Part shown: in pieces, positions 17,346 to 26,463 of the stretch
Layout: the number at the start of each line of letters is the position of its first letter
Numbering within the stretch: position 1 is the stretch's first letter
Source of the DNA: Lelliottia sp. WAP21
Lineage (GTDB): Bacteria; Pseudomonadota; Gammaproteobacteria; Enterobacterales; Enterobacteriaceae
NCBI RefSeq assembly: GCF_020532665.2
Contig: NZ_JAIWPG020000007.1
Span: forward strand, 62,001-126,000
Direction: 5' to 3'
Length of the DNA stretch: 64,000 nucleotides
The notes under the pieces: generated by a model
Told to the model about the DNA's origin: nothing
Databases searched by the model: none
The model's input: the letters and a program-made list of their open reading frames with translations, nothing else
Program-made: the position numbers and the translations under genes

Positions 17346-18464
17346 TTATTTATAATGTTCGTTCCAGATACCCGTAATTTTCTCTTTTTCAGCCATTTTG
17401 CGTAATATTATGGACAAATGATCCACTACAATTTCGCGATACATAATGTCCGCAAAGAGAAATTCAGGCGTCAGGTTAAAAATATTGCGTAATGCCTGCA
17501 TCACCGTCGCCCGCTGTTTAAGCAACAGCAGGGACATAAATTCCTTACTGAATCGCTTAAGAACCATCTTAAATTCATCAGTATCTACGAGGCCCGTAAT
17601 ATACAGCGCAACAATTTCGGCCTCTCCTGCCAGGATATGCTGATTTCGCATTTGTTCCCGAAAAGCAAACTTCGCAAAGTTTTCATTCAGCAGCTTATCA
17701 AGCGTGTTCAATACGCGCGCGTCTGATAGCTTAGCGCTCAACGGGCCGAACTCCGAGGAGTGTACTCCCGGCTCATTCGCCTTCATATCCGCCACCAGCG
17801 CCGCCAGGGTAAAGGCAAGTAGCCGGGTGCGGTTTTCATAGCCGTAGACATCAACCCAGTCTTTGTAGATAAACCCCGCCGGCATATCCAGTTCTAGAAA
17901 GTTGAGATAGCTGTTGCGCAGGTCTTTAGCCGATAGCGGCTTCCCTTCGCTCTCCTGACTAAAACGCCTGGCCAGACGGCCCACGTTTATCCCGGACTGC
18001 ATCTTTTTGCTGTCGCCGAACTTCTCCAGATCGGCGATCGCCTCTTTGATTTTCTTTTTCTGCAGCTCTGACAGTTGACGGCTCAGCAGCATTTCTCGCA
18101 GTGCCAGCATCAAATCGCTGTCATTGGGGAAAAGCTGGCGGGCAAAATTAATCAGCGTGTTGACGTCGCGTAGTTTTGCCACCAGACGAATAAGCGTATC
18201 CAGCTTCTCATCAGCCTGATCCTCAAGCATGGCGGAGACGAAATCATTATCCGCGCTGTCATTTTTTCGCCCTATCTTGCTAAAGCGTCCAAAGGCGCTG
18301 AGGATATCCGCCATCTCCTCAGCCGCATTGCTCAACTCCTGTTGCAGGTTCAGAGGTTGTACCTCCTCTCCCCCATCCGCCATTAACGCCCCAGAATGAC
18401 TCTGCGGCATCGGGGTATCGATGCGTTTAAAATCAATGCCGGGGACAGAACGAATATTAATCAC
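17346..18464 (-). CDS. invE: InvE/MxiC/SctW gatekeeper
   Basis: The gatekeeper holds back effectors until translocators are exported. The 372-residue product equals InvE in length and includes the helical core with ALREMLLSRQLSELQKKKIK and SYLNFLELDMPAGFIYKDWV. The start is a GTG at 18464 with AGGG ten bases upstream; the gap to the invG stop is 11 bp. No signal peptide or membrane segment is seen, as expected. Confidence 0.96.
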   Translation of the reverse strand: MINIRSVPGIDFKRIDTPMPQSHSGALMADGGEEVQPLNLQQELSNAAEEMADILSAFGRFSKIGRKNDSADNDFVSAMLEDQADEKLDTLIRLVAKLRDVNTLINFARQLFPNDSDLMLALREMLLSRQLSELQKKKIKEAIADLEKFGDSKKMQSGINVGRLARRFSQESEGKPLSAKDLRNSYLNFLELDMPAGFIYKDWVDVYGYENRTRLLAFTLAALVADMKANEPGVHSSEFGPLSAKLSDARVLNTLDKLLNENFAKFAFREQMRNQHILAGEAEIVALYITGLVDTDEFKMVLKRFSKEFMSLLLLKQRATVMQALRNIFNLTPEFLFADIMYREIVVDHLSIILRKMAEKEKITGIWNEHYK

Positions 18465-18475
18465 GAGAGCAGCCC

Positions 18476-20239
18476 TTAATTATCTTTCATGGTTTCGCGC
18501 AACATAGAGACCGTCGATTTCAGGGTCACCTCGTTGCCTGTCCAGGTGCGTCCGAGAACCGGATTATTTTCCGTACGTCCCTGCCAGGTTTCGCCACTGG
18601 TGAGGAGACCGGGTTGGATCAGGAACAGGCGCACCATTTTTTTGTGGCTGGTATAGCTGTAGTCAAACAACTTGCCGACAAAAGGGATATCGCGAAGCAG
18701 CGGGATTCCGAGGTTATGATGCTCATCCTGATCGCGGCTGTAGCCGCCTACCAGCAGGCTATAGCCAACCGGAACGCGCGCCTCGGTGCTAATCTGGGTA
18801 TTGTTGACCATCGGCAGGCTGTCGATATTTTCGGTAGAGCCATCGGCTTTCAGCGGTAGTCCACCGTCCTGAATATTAAGGATCATCTCAATCTCCTGCT
18901 GACGCTGGGCCAGACGTGGCAGTACGCTTATCATCGTGCCGTAGGTTATCTTCTCCAGCGACGTGGTGCGCTCGCCAATCAGCTTCGCATAAAAGCTGCT
19001 GTTGTTATCAAACAGCGCCGGGACGTTTTCCTGGGTAAGGATCTCAGGACGAGACACCACCTGGGCGCTCCCTTTTTTCGCCAGCGCGGAGACGTCTGCC
19101 AGGAAGTGGATGCTGTTTTCCGGCGTCAGGGAACTGGTGTTGAACGTCACCCCGGTATTGCCCAGCTTTGCCGCGCCCTGCCAGCGAATCCCCAGCTCGT
19201 TGATATCGTCTTTTGAGATATCAATAATCCACAGGGAGAGCTGGATCTGCTGTTTAGGAATGTCGATAGCATTTACTAAATCCTCAACAAAGCTCACCTG
19301 CCGCTCTGAGCCCTGAATGAGCAGGCTATTCGTGTCGGAATAACCCACAATGTTAATGGTCTGCTGGCTGGGGATAGCCTTGTCAACCGCTCCGGCTCTT
19401 GCCGCAGGTGCCGCGTTAAATGCCGGCAGCGGCGGGAAGTTACCTTTTTGCGTCGCAGATGCCGCTTCAAGCGCACTGCGCGTATCGTTATCAACGGTGA
19501 TATTTGCGCCCGCCGGTGCTGAACGCCCACCTGAACGACTGCTGGTATTGTTTAACAACTGATTCAGCACCGTCGCGACTCCTGGCACGGTAATAGGAAC
19601 ATCGCGCTGGGTATAGTTACGGTCGTTTACGAAGGTGTTTTTCAGCTTGATCACGCGGATCGTGGTCTCTCCGGTCCCCGGCCTTGCGTAGGTCGCATCA
19701 ATGTACTTTGCCGCAGCGGAGACAAGCTCGACGTACACCGGCGGGCCCGAAATATAAAACGATCCCGAGCGTCCGTCCGAACGCAGGGGGAATCGCGGAT
19801 CGTACAGGCCCGAGGACTGCAGATAAGCAACCAGCCTGTCAAAAGGCGCAAAGGCCAGGCGCACGACGCTGCTTTGTATTTCGCTGGTGTCGTAAATGTA
19901 GACCGAGCTTCCATCGTCATACCAGATAAGACCAGTACGGGCGGCTACGGTGTCGAGCACCGATTTCGGGTCATTGAGGTCAAAGTTACCTGATACCCGC
20001 TTTTTCGCAGCCTCGACGCTGACAATAAAAGGCTTATGAAGCGCGCCGCCAATGACAAAAAAGAGCTGCTGAACGCTGTTGTTGCTCGCCACATAAGTAT
20101 TTTCCGCCGTCGACTGAACGGACGTCGCGGGCGCTGAGGAAGTATTCAGCATATTTGCGCCTGCTGGCGCATCGGATAATACCGTCAGCAGGAGACAGAG
20201 CACTCTGCTATTCAGCGTTTTGCGAACAAACTTATTCAT
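18476..20239 (-). CDS. invG: InvG/SctC outer-membrane secretin
   Basis: The secretin forms the outer ring and gate. The product is 587 residues from the ATG at 20239, chosen because GGAAGG precedes it and a signal peptide then begins at once (MNKFVRKTLNSRVLCLLLTV); the frame extends upstream to 20284 without a better site. N-domains (FDLNDPKSVLDTVAARTGL, N1/N3) precede the secretin core, with VPVGYSLLVGGYSRDQDEHH and GIPLLRDIPFVGKLFDY near the end. The C-terminal tail past the core is where an InvH-like pilotin would bind, but no pilotin gene lies nearby. It overlaps invF by eight bases. Confidence 0.97.
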   Translation of the reverse strand: MNKFVRKTLNSRVLCLLLTVLSDAPAGANMLNTSSAPATSVQSTAENTYVASNNSVQQLFFVIGGALHKPFIVSVEAAKKRVSGNFDLNDPKSVLDTVAARTGLIWYDDGSSVYIYDTSEIQSSVVRLAFAPFDRLVAYLQSSGLYDPRFPLRSDGRSGSFYISGPPVYVELVSAAAKYIDATYARPGTGETTIRVIKLKNTFVNDRNYTQRDVPITVPGVATVLNQLLNNTSSRSGGRSAPAGANITVDNDTRSALEAASATQKGNFPPLPAFNAAPAARAGAVDKAIPSQQTINIVGYSDTNSLLIQGSERQVSFVEDLVNAIDIPKQQIQLSLWIIDISKDDINELGIRWQGAAKLGNTGVTFNTSSLTPENSIHFLADVSALAKKGSAQVVSRPEILTQENVPALFDNNSSFYAKLIGERTTSLEKITYGTMISVLPRLAQRQQEIEMILNIQDGGLPLKADGSTENIDSLPMVNNTQISTEARVPVGYSLLVGGYSRDQDEHHNLGIPLLRDIPFVGKLFDYSYTSHKKMVRLFLIQPGLLTSGETWQGRTENNPVLGRTWTGNEVTLKSTVSMLRETMKDN

Positions 20240-21092
20240 GAAGCAAACCTTCCAATTTTTTAAACTCCCTGGGGGTGATGCCAAATAGCGACTTTATTTC
20301 GCTGGAAAAATGCGACGACGATGCGTAGCCATTATCTCCTGCGATGGTGGCAATGGACTGGTCATTCTCAATTAGCTGCAATGCGCTATTCGCCGCGCGC
20401 CATAAACGCAGCTGTTTTTTGGGGCTTCGGGTAAAGGCGTGGTGGCAAAGCTTTCTGAAATAGGACTCTGAAACGCCATAAATTCGACTGGCATTATAAA
20501 TTTTGTGCGTTTCACTCTCTTTATCTTCATTCATGACCTGCGACAGCAAAAAATGCGCAATCCAGTAACTCTCCACGTTACGCACAAATGTAAACAGACT
20601 TTCCAGACGTCGGTCTTGCGGATCTAACATTGATGAAATAAGTAACGCCATCAGCGATTTATTTTCATCTTCAACCCTTAATACCAGATGAGATACAGTA
20701 AGCAGTAAAACGTTTTCCTGCCCCACGCAATTTTCGCCGCTGGCTTCCGGGCATTTCGCTTGATAGTCGAGAAATGAAAATAACGTCGTCGCCTGAGACA
20801 TCGTCTTAACCTCGATAATCCATTGCCCAGAAAAAGATAAGTGCATTTCGCTCAGAGTGGCGACTATTACAGCATGACGGATAGTATCGAACGCCACTGC
20901 ACTTTCTTCCTCCGTTTGGTCGACAGCCAGTGACATAACAGAATCCTGATTAACCGGTCTCGCTAAAAGAACTGCTGAGTGACACTTGATATCTTTACAA
21001 TCAATTTTATACGTTTTCCCTTTGAGCATATCATCAGACAGGAGTTGCTGTGATTTCTGCTCCAGATGGAGTTGTTTATGATTATTTATCAT
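20232..21092 (-). CDS. invF: InvF/MxiE-like AraC-family activator
   Basis: InvF with the chaperone SicA activates translocator and effector genes in Salmonella. The 286-residue product ends in an AraC helix-turn-helix domain (IYGVSESYFRKLCHHAFTRS, then FSSEIKSLFGITPREFKKLE). The N-terminal part is not a sugar-binding cupin of obvious type and is divergent. It is the first gene of the leftward operon, downstream of the divergent control region, with GTAGGGTG before the ATG at 21092. It is about 35-70 residues longer than the commonly annotated InvF forms, so a start further in is possible. Confidence 0.9.
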   Translation of the reverse strand: MINNHKQLHLEQKSQQLLSDDMLKGKTYKIDCKDIKCHSAVLLARPVNQDSVMSLAVDQTEEESAVAFDTIRHAVIVATLSEMHLSFSGQWIIEVKTMSQATTLFSFLDYQAKCPEASGENCVGQENVLLLTVSHLVLRVEDENKSLMALLISSMLDPQDRRLESLFTFVRNVESYWIAHFLLSQVMNEDKESETHKIYNASRIYGVSESYFRKLCHHAFTRSPKKQLRLWRAANSALQLIENDQSIATIAGDNGYASSSHFSSEIKSLFGITPREFKKLEGLLHE

Positions 21093-21524
21093 CGTTGCAC
21101 CCTACATGAGTAAGCATGTCCAATACTAATGAATCAGAAAAAGTAAATTGAACGAGCACGGGTTTTAAGAATCCCCGTAAACTTATCAGAAAATTCCGTA
21201 CGGTCAACGGCGCAAAATAAGATTAATTTTTTAATAATTTTTATTATAAAAACTTCAAAAAAAGATCAAGACTAATTGTTGCGGATTATCCCTGGCTTCC
21301 GTATATTCATTTCCCCGAAGGCACCTGTTGTTATGCGATGCAATCGGGATGTAATATAGAATTAAACATCATTTATATTTTGATTTATACAACAGTCTAT
21401 TGACAGCAACTGGCCCTTATATTTAGACCGGTAGCAAAACAATTTAACGGTAGCAGATTAAATATACAATCGTACAGATGCCAGCATCTGTTTGATTGTT
21501 TTTTATATTGAATGGCCCTTTTCT
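21093..21524. promoter_or_regulatory. Divergent A+T-rich control region between invF and prgH
   Basis: This 432-bp gene-free stretch must carry the promoters of both main T3SS operons. It is clearly A+T-rich, with several A and T runs of the kind bound by H-NS. A TTGACA at 21400-21405 with a poor TTTAGA 16 bases on is the best rightward sigma-70 candidate. I see no protein-coding signal in it, and no invH-like pilotin gene such as precedes invF in Salmonella. Confidence 0.6.
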
Positions 21525-22802
21525 ATGAACAGCGACATGAATGAAATAACTGAAGCAATGCCTGTTGTGCCAGAGACAAAGAAAAGCTATACATTGAAGG
21601 TGCTATTTGGCCCCATGTTTGGCTGTGAGCTTAACCTGCCAGCAGATGACTATTTTATTATTATCAATCAAGGCATTGCTATCGATGACGCTTGCAGCGC
21701 TGCGATATCAAGCGGCGAACATGCCGCGGCGTATACCCATAATACGCTGTATATACCTTGCGACCGCCCCTCGCCGAATCTCATTTTACGCCTTTCGGCG
21801 CCAGCAGAAGACGGCGAAGACCCGGGTAGCTTCCGGATAGAGCTTCAGGATGAGAATAACAGTTTCCCAACCACCGTTAATGAAAACGAAATATTTACTC
21901 ATGAACATATTCGTTTCGCCCTAAAGCGCAGTGAAGATGAGTGGCCGGAAAGTGTCCGGAATTTTGCTTTACCCCCCACCCTGGATGCAGAATTTAACGG
22001 TCAGGAGTCGATTGCTGAGTTTAATGCTAAAAAGCACCATACGCTGATCGTTGGTGCTGCCATATTACTGATACTAATAATTACTGCTACCGTTATCTGG
22101 TATAAAAAACTGGAGAGCGATCGACAGGTATTAAACCTGAATAAGGCTCTCGCCGGCGCGCCCGCGGCTATCGATATTTATCGTGGTCGTGAGAATAGTA
22201 CAATATATGTACTGGCGACGAAATATCAGGCGCTGGAGTGGGTCAAAGAAGCCTTATTCAAGCTAGGTGAGAATAATAACGTCGTTCCATTATGGTTAGT
22301 TCAACACCAGAAAACCACGACCGAAGTGCTGATCAAGTCAGGCTATCCGATAGTGCAGGTTGATTACAGTAGGCCCCAGCACCCTGTGATTATCCTCTGG
22401 CAGGATCTTTCCCCCCTTCAGCGGGAGCAGTTAACGTCTTTGGCTCTGCAGAAAATTCCGTTTGCACTTGATATCCAGCTATTTGTAAAAAGCAAACAGC
22501 AGCTCCTGCAGGATGCCCGTCAGGGCTTAGACCGCATGCATATTAATTATCGCCAAATAAATTCGCCCAGCGGCTACGCCTTAGTGATCCGCGACGCACT
22601 CAGCGATAATGCCCTTTCGGCACTGCAACGCTTTATAAATGATTTCAATCGTCAATGGGGAACGCACATCATTAATTTTTCGATTAACCTCAATGAGAAT
22701 TGGTTAGAGAATAAATCTTATCTTGACTCTGCGAATGGTTATTTGTTTTTAAACCCTCGTCACTGGTACTTTCCATTAAAGCAAGGAGATATAAATGGCT
22801 GA
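21525..22802 (+). CDS. prgH: PrgH/SctD inner-membrane ring protein
   Basis: PrgH forms the outer layer of the inner-membrane ring. The product is 425 residues from the ATG at 21525; a second in-frame ATG at 21537 and a TTG at 21492 are alternatives, none with a strong ribosome site. A cytoplasmic FHA-like domain (about 15-130) precedes one membrane segment at about 173-193 (IVGAAILLILIITATVIWYK), then the periplasmic ring-building domains. The end ASANGYLF-like stretch and NPRHWYFPLKQGDING resemble the conserved PrgH C-terminus. The stop overlaps prgI. Confidence 0.92.
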   Translation: MNSDMNEITEAMPVVPETKKSYTLKVLFGPMFGCELNLPADDYFIIINQGIAIDDACSAAISSGEHAAAYTHNTLYIPCDRPSPNLILRLSAPAEDGEDPGSFRIELQDENNSFPTTVNENEIFTHEHIRFALKRSEDEWPESVRNFALPPTLDAEFNGQESIAEFNAKKHHTLIVGAAILLILIITATVIWYKKLESDRQVLNLNKALAGAPAAIDIYRGRENSTIYVLATKYQALEWVKEALFKLGENNNVVPLWLVQHQKTTTEVLIKSGYPIVQVDYSRPQHPVIILWQDLSPLQREQLTSLALQKIPFALDIQLFVKSKQQLLQDARQGLDRMHINYRQINSPSGYALVIRDALSDNALSALQRFINDFNRQWGTHIINFSINLNENWLENKSYLDSANGYLFLNPRHWYFPLKQGDING

Positions 22803-23061
22803 TACAAACCCAAGCCCGACCCCCACGAGCAACGGTTATTTTCTTGATGACGTCTCGGTCGCATTCGAAACCGGCGCGGCTGAAATGATGAAGCAGCTTA
22901 AGGCAGCTCAAACGGCTCTTGAAGCCGACCCATCAGATCCCGCCGTGTTGGCAAACTATCAGGCAAAACTGCAGGAATACACGTTGTTCCGTAACGCCCA
23001 AACCAGTACGGTTAAAGCCTATAAGGATATTGGCGCAGCCATTATTCAGAACTTCCGTTAA
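22795..23061 (+). CDS. prgI: PrgI/SctF needle subunit
   Basis: This is the needle filament protein. The 88-residue product has the helix-PSDP-helix hairpin (ALEADPSDPAVLANYQAKLQ) and the conserved C-terminus STVKAYKDIGAAIIQNFR, closely matching PrgI (80 residues). The extra residues are an N-terminal DTNPSPTPTSN leader. AAGGAG precedes the ATG, and the start overlaps the prgH stop by eight bases. Confidence 0.98.
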   Translation: MADTNPSPTPTSNGYFLDDVSVAFETGAAEMMKQLKAAQTALEADPSDPAVLANYQAKLQEYTLFRNAQTSTVKAYKDIGAAIIQNFR

Positions 23062-23110
23062 TTATAAGTGGTACGAACTTTTTCGTACCCTTTCCTTTAT
23101 TGGAGATTTT

Positions 23111-23434
23111 ATGAGTCAGCCTATCGAAGCATTGTCAGCATTAACTCGTCTGAGCCCACACGGTATTAATCCTGAAGACAATACTTCAGTCACGGTACAT
23201 GACCAGTATTTTAACAATCTGGTTGCCAGTACATTTAATAAGATCAGTGATACCGATATGCAGTTTAAGAACGTGATTAACACGCTCAGCCAGTCTCCCC
23301 AGTTCACCAGCGATCCGCAAAAATTATTGATGTTGCAGAACTATATCGGCGAGTACAGCAACTATGTCTCTCTGGTAAGCACGCTGGCTCGAAAGGGGGT
23401 GAGCACAATTGAAACCCTGGGAAAATCGCAATAA
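23111..23434 (+). CDS. prgJ: PrgJ/SctI inner-rod protein
   Basis: The rod protein joins the export gate to the needle. The 107-residue product starts at the ATG at 23111 behind TGGAGA; the frame runs open further upstream but overlaps prgI. The C-terminal half LMLQNYIGEYSNYVSLVSTL is the family signature region. Its stop overlaps the prgK start as TAATG. Confidence 0.94.
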   Translation: MSQPIEALSALTRLSPHGINPEDNTSVTVHDQYFNNLVASTFNKISDTDMQFKNVINTLSQSPQFTSDPQKLLMLQNYIGEYSNYVSLVSTLARKGVSTIETLGKSQ

Positions 23435-24201
23435 TGAGCAATAAATATTTCCGCGCCCTGGCGGTAGTCCTTTTTGCTTTGATGCTAAGCGCGTGTAATG
23501 ACGAAAAGTTGCTGTTCAATCTGACCCAGGAACAGGCCAATCAGGTGCTGGCCGTCCTGCAACAGCACAATATCTCTGCAAATAAGGAAGGCACGCTCAA
23601 GACGGGCTATACCGTTGCGGTGAACAAGTCCGAAAGTACCGCCGCGCTGTCAATCATTAACCAGTATCAGCTGCCGTGGTCCGCTGATGTGCAAATAGCC
23701 CAGGCCTTTCCCGAAGGCGCGCTGGTCTCCTCCCCTAATGCCGAACAGGCGCGCGTTCTCTCTCTCCAGGAGCAGAGGCTTGAGCAATCTCTGCGCATGA
23801 TAGCGCAGGTTGTAAACGCACGCGTTCACGTGAGCTATCCAGCGTTCAACAATAACAGCAGCAGAACGCCAACAGGCCACGTCGGGGTGATAATCACCTA
23901 TAAAGGTGAAATTGACGATAACCTCTTCATCTCTCAAATTAAAACGCTGATTAAAAACAGTTTTGACGACGTGCGTTATGAAAATATCTCTGTTGTGCTC
24001 TTCCCGGCTCCGCTGATCCAGTACGTCACGCCAACCAAAGTCCCTGACGCGCTGCCGGCCACCTGGATCCTCATACTCGTTGCGCTAGCGCTGTGCGGAG
24101 CGGTCACGTCAGGCTACATGCTTTACCGCGTGAGCCGCCGTCCTCCGGTTGAAAAAGAGCACAGCGCAGAGCCGCTCGCACCGGAGACCGCAGAACCATG
24201 A
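23434..24201 (+). CDS. prgK: PrgK/SctJ inner-membrane ring lipoprotein
   Basis: PrgK is the inner layer of the membrane ring. The 255-residue product has a lipoprotein signal with lipobox LSAC (lipid on C21), two periplasmic ring domains (to about 195), a membrane segment at about 209-230 (TWILILVALALCGAVTSGYM) and a short charged cytoplasmic tail. Length is close to Salmonella PrgK (252). Confidence 0.97.
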   Translation: MSNKYFRALAVVLFALMLSACNDEKLLFNLTQEQANQVLAVLQQHNISANKEGTLKTGYTVAVNKSESTAALSIINQYQLPWSADVQIAQAFPEGALVSSPNAEQARVLSLQEQRLEQSLRMIAQVVNARVHVSYPAFNNNSSRTPTGHVGVIITYKGEIDDNLFISQIKTLIKNSFDDVRYENISVVLFPAPLIQYVTPTKVPDALPATWILILVALALCGAVTSGYMLYRVSRRPPVEKEHSAEPLAPETAEP

Positions 24202-24755
24202 GAGCCGACGATCAGCGTATGATGTCTATCCTGTATGCGCCGGCCGGCTACGCCCACATAAGCCATCTCCCGCAAGCGTTGGCCTGTGGCGATATCGACT
24301 GCCCGACGCTGCGTAACTTATGGCTTCTCCGTCAGGGTAAACTCAGCCATCTTCCATCAGCATGGCAGTCAGATAATAAAACGCTGTCGCAGGTGTTGTC
24401 GTGCTGGCATCTGATTCCGGAAACGGCGCATCTGATCGGCGGCTATCTCATGCGTAATCATCTGCTGAAGCGCGGCGCGCTGTTGATGTCCGATCCGCGG
24501 CTTCTGGCCTTTATTTCATTGCCGTTGCCCCACAGAATTGCGCTCGATCCCGGCGGGCAAAGCTCAATGGTAACCACCTCCTGCGGGCTGGCGTTTATTC
24601 TGAGCCAGTTCCCCGGTTTACCCCAGGCGCTACGCCAGCGCCTGCTTCTGCACTTCCCCGCGGGGATGTCGATTGAACCGCTGCCGGCGGGAAAAACGCT
24701 TAACCATATCAATCTACTCCGAATGGCCCTGACCTATGCGAACCATTACTACTGA
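24198..24755 (+). CDS. orgA: OrgA/SctK sorting-platform adaptor
   Basis: SctK links SpaO pods to PrgH. The 185-residue product begins at an ATG overlapping the prgK stop (ATGA). It carries the family features LPHRIALDPGGQ-like segment and GLPQALRQRLLLHFPAGMSI. Position between prgK and orgB is invariant in SPI-1-type systems. The length is near the roughly 200 residues of OrgA. Confidence 0.9.
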   Translation: MRADDQRMMSILYAPAGYAHISHLPQALACGDIDCPTLRNLWLLRQGKLSHLPSAWQSDNKTLSQVLSCWHLIPETAHLIGGYLMRNHLLKRGALLMSDPRLLAFISLPLPHRIALDPGGQSSMVTTSCGLAFILSQFPGLPQALRQRLLLHFPAGMSIEPLPAGKTLNHINLLRMALTYANHYY

Positions 24756-25428
24756 TACCTTACCTGAAGATATAGACGATCAGGTTGTGGTTAAGTCCGG
24801 TGAACGGACTCGCCATCAACGAATAACCGTAGCGCTTGAGCGAACCCTCAGCCGCTGCAGTGAAATTCACGCGGAATATGAATTACAGACAATCAGGCTA
24901 CGAGAGAGCTGTGAAAAACAGGGCTTTGAAGCCGGATTTCGGCTGTTCTTCAACCAACTGGTGGCACTGATTGATGATTATCAGCGCCTGCATCGCCAGC
25001 ACCAGACCCAGTTCCGTGAGCAGGTTGGCAATGCGCTGAAAAGCGCGCTACATGACACAATGATCGTGAACCGAATTATTCATCATTTGCAGGAAAAGTG
25101 CGGTCATCAGAAGGCGCTGCGGATCATCATCCCCACTGCGGTAAAGCTGCCGGAAGGCACCGACGCCTCAAACTATCAGTTCACCGATGACAATCATATC
25201 ACCGTGCAAAATGACATGGATGCCATCCGCTTCCCCAGTGAATCACTGTGTCGCCAATGGCTAAATCATGCCGATGAAAAGATCGCGCCCACCGAAGCGG
25301 TGATGATGCATCTTGCTCCTGACGTGCTGCGAGACATCGCCAGCCAGCTTATTGGCCTCAGCAACCAAATCCCCCTTACCTCCACTTACTCAGAAGATCA
25401 ACAGGAAGAACACGATGAATCAGATTAG
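24736..25428 (+). CDS. orgB: OrgB/SctL ATPase stator
   Basis: SctL connects the ATPase to the sorting platform and restrains it. The 230-residue product begins inside orgA and ends inside orgC. An N-terminal charged region with RTRHQRITVALERTLSRCSE leads into a helical part and a C-terminal globular domain (RIIIPTAVKLPEGTDASNYQ), the normal order for SctL/FliH proteins. Confidence 0.9.
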   Translation: MRTITTDTLPEDIDDQVVVKSGERTRHQRITVALERTLSRCSEIHAEYELQTIRLRESCEKQGFEAGFRLFFNQLVALIDDYQRLHRQHQTQFREQVGNALKSALHDTMIVNRIIHHLQEKCGHQKALRIIIPTAVKLPEGTDASNYQFTDDNHITVQNDMDAIRFPSESLCRQWLNHADEKIAPTEAVMMHLAPDVLRDIASQLIGLSNQIPLTSTYSEDQQEEHDESD

Positions 25429-25789
25429 CCCCGTCTCCGCCGCAGCGCTTGCCGCCTATTCCAGCGCACCCGATGAAGAAAACGCTACGAGCAGTAGTTT
25501 CAACGATAAAGTGCTGGATTTTTTTAAACAGAACCAGCCTGAAGGTTCACTGAACGAGGTGATCGGTCAGCTTAAAAAGCTGGCCGATCCGGGTGAAAAG
25601 ATCTCAATGCAGCAGCTGAACTCGGCGATCCTCATTGCGGATGGCACCCTGCGTAAAGACGAGGAATATAAAACATATACTGACAGCACCCTCGACAGAA
25701 TGACGACCCAGATGCTCGGCGTGAATATGTTTTACAACAACATGCTGTACAAAAGTTTCACCAATACCGACGACGACACGTCCTTCTAA
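25415..25789 (+). CDS. orgC: OrgC-like T3SS protein
   Basis: In Salmonella OrgC is a secreted accessory that helps needle assembly. The product here is 124 residues from the ATG at 25415, with AGGAAG upstream; a longer frame begins at 25313 but is the shadow of orgB. It is acidic, mostly helical and has no signal peptide (PEGSLNEVIGQLKKLADPGE, TQMLGVNMFYNNMLYKSFTN). Assignment is mainly by position after orgB. Confidence 0.75.
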   Translation: MNQISPVSAAALAAYSSAPDEENATSSSFNDKVLDFFKQNQPEGSLNEVIGQLKKLADPGEKISMQQLNSAILIADGTLRKDEEYKTYTDSTLDRMTTQMLGVNMFYNNMLYKSFTNTDDDTSF

Positions 25790-25803
25790 TTCATTCAATC
25801 CAG

Positions 25804-25823
25804 ACCCGGCGTAGTGCCGGGTA
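25804..25823 (+). other. Hairpin between orgC and iagB
   Basis: CCCGGC and GCCGGG flank a GTAGT loop just ahead of iagB. No U-tract follows, so it is unlikely to stop transcription. It may moderate iagB translation or stabilise the upstream message. Confidence 0.4.
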
Positions 25824-25831
25824 TTGACATT

Positions 25832-26329
25832 ATGCAGATTAAAACCGTTATTGCTCTCGCCAGCCCCTTCTTCCTCTCTTTCCCGGCTTTCGCACAAAAG
25901 GGCGATTGTATTACTCAGGCCGCACAATGTTTCCAGGTTAACCCACTGCTTATCAAAGCGATAATCTGGCACGAATCGAGGAATCAGCCGCAGGCGTTGA
26001 ATATTAATAAGAATAAAACCGTAGACGTCGGCATCATGCAGATTAACACGGTGCATTTTAACAGTCTGAAAAGACGGGGGATTGATGAGCAGCGCCTTCG
26101 CAAGGACAGTTGCGCCAATGTGTTCTCGGGGACCTGGATATTGAAGCAGAAAATTGAGCGTTATGGTTATACCTGGGACGGCATTGGTAGTTACCATTCG
26201 CGAACGGCTATTCATCGTGAAAAATATGTGCGGAACATTGTCTCACTTATTGCCCACCAGACGGCCACCCTCGACAAAATTGCGGTGCCCCCCTCGCAAA
26301 GCGTTCCAACGCTCTTCTCATGCAAGTAA
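25832..26329 (+). CDS. iagB: IagB/IpgF/SctX-type lytic transglycosylase
   Basis: IagB opens peptidoglycan so the basal body can be assembled. The 165-residue product starts at the ATG at 25832 and begins with a signal peptide (MQIKTVIALASPFFLSFPAFA). The lysozyme-like SLT domain has the catalytic glutamate E48 in AIIWHESRNQP, followed by VGIMQINTVHF and the late GIGSYHS motif. In Salmonella iagB sits by hilA; here it ends the prg/org operon, as its last gene before a strong terminator. Confidence 0.95.
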   Translation: MQIKTVIALASPFFLSFPAFAQKGDCITQAAQCFQVNPLLIKAIIWHESRNQPQALNINKNKTVDVGIMQINTVHFNSLKRRGIDEQRLRKDSCANVFSGTWILKQKIERYGYTWDGIGSYHSRTAIHREKYVRNIVSLIAHQTATLDKIAVPPSQSVPTLFSCK

Positions 26330-26332
26330 GGT

Positions 26333-26370
26333 AAAACAATAACGCAGGCGCTGTTCTGCGTTATTGTTTT
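26333..26370. terminator. Strong bidirectional terminator after iagB
   Basis: A perfect 15-bp stem AAAACAATAACGCAG / CTGCGTTATTGTTTT with an eight-base loop follows the iagB stop. It closes the prg-org operon on the plus strand and, being symmetrical with T-runs both ways, can also end the regulator gene coming from the right. Confidence 0.9.
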
Positions 26371-26463
26371 AGCGAGTATGGTATAAAATAGTGGGAGTAA
26401 ATAACGCTTTCAATTACCGAAAATTGATGCGTCGTTTAACGGGTAAATAGACAGAGCCTGAGA

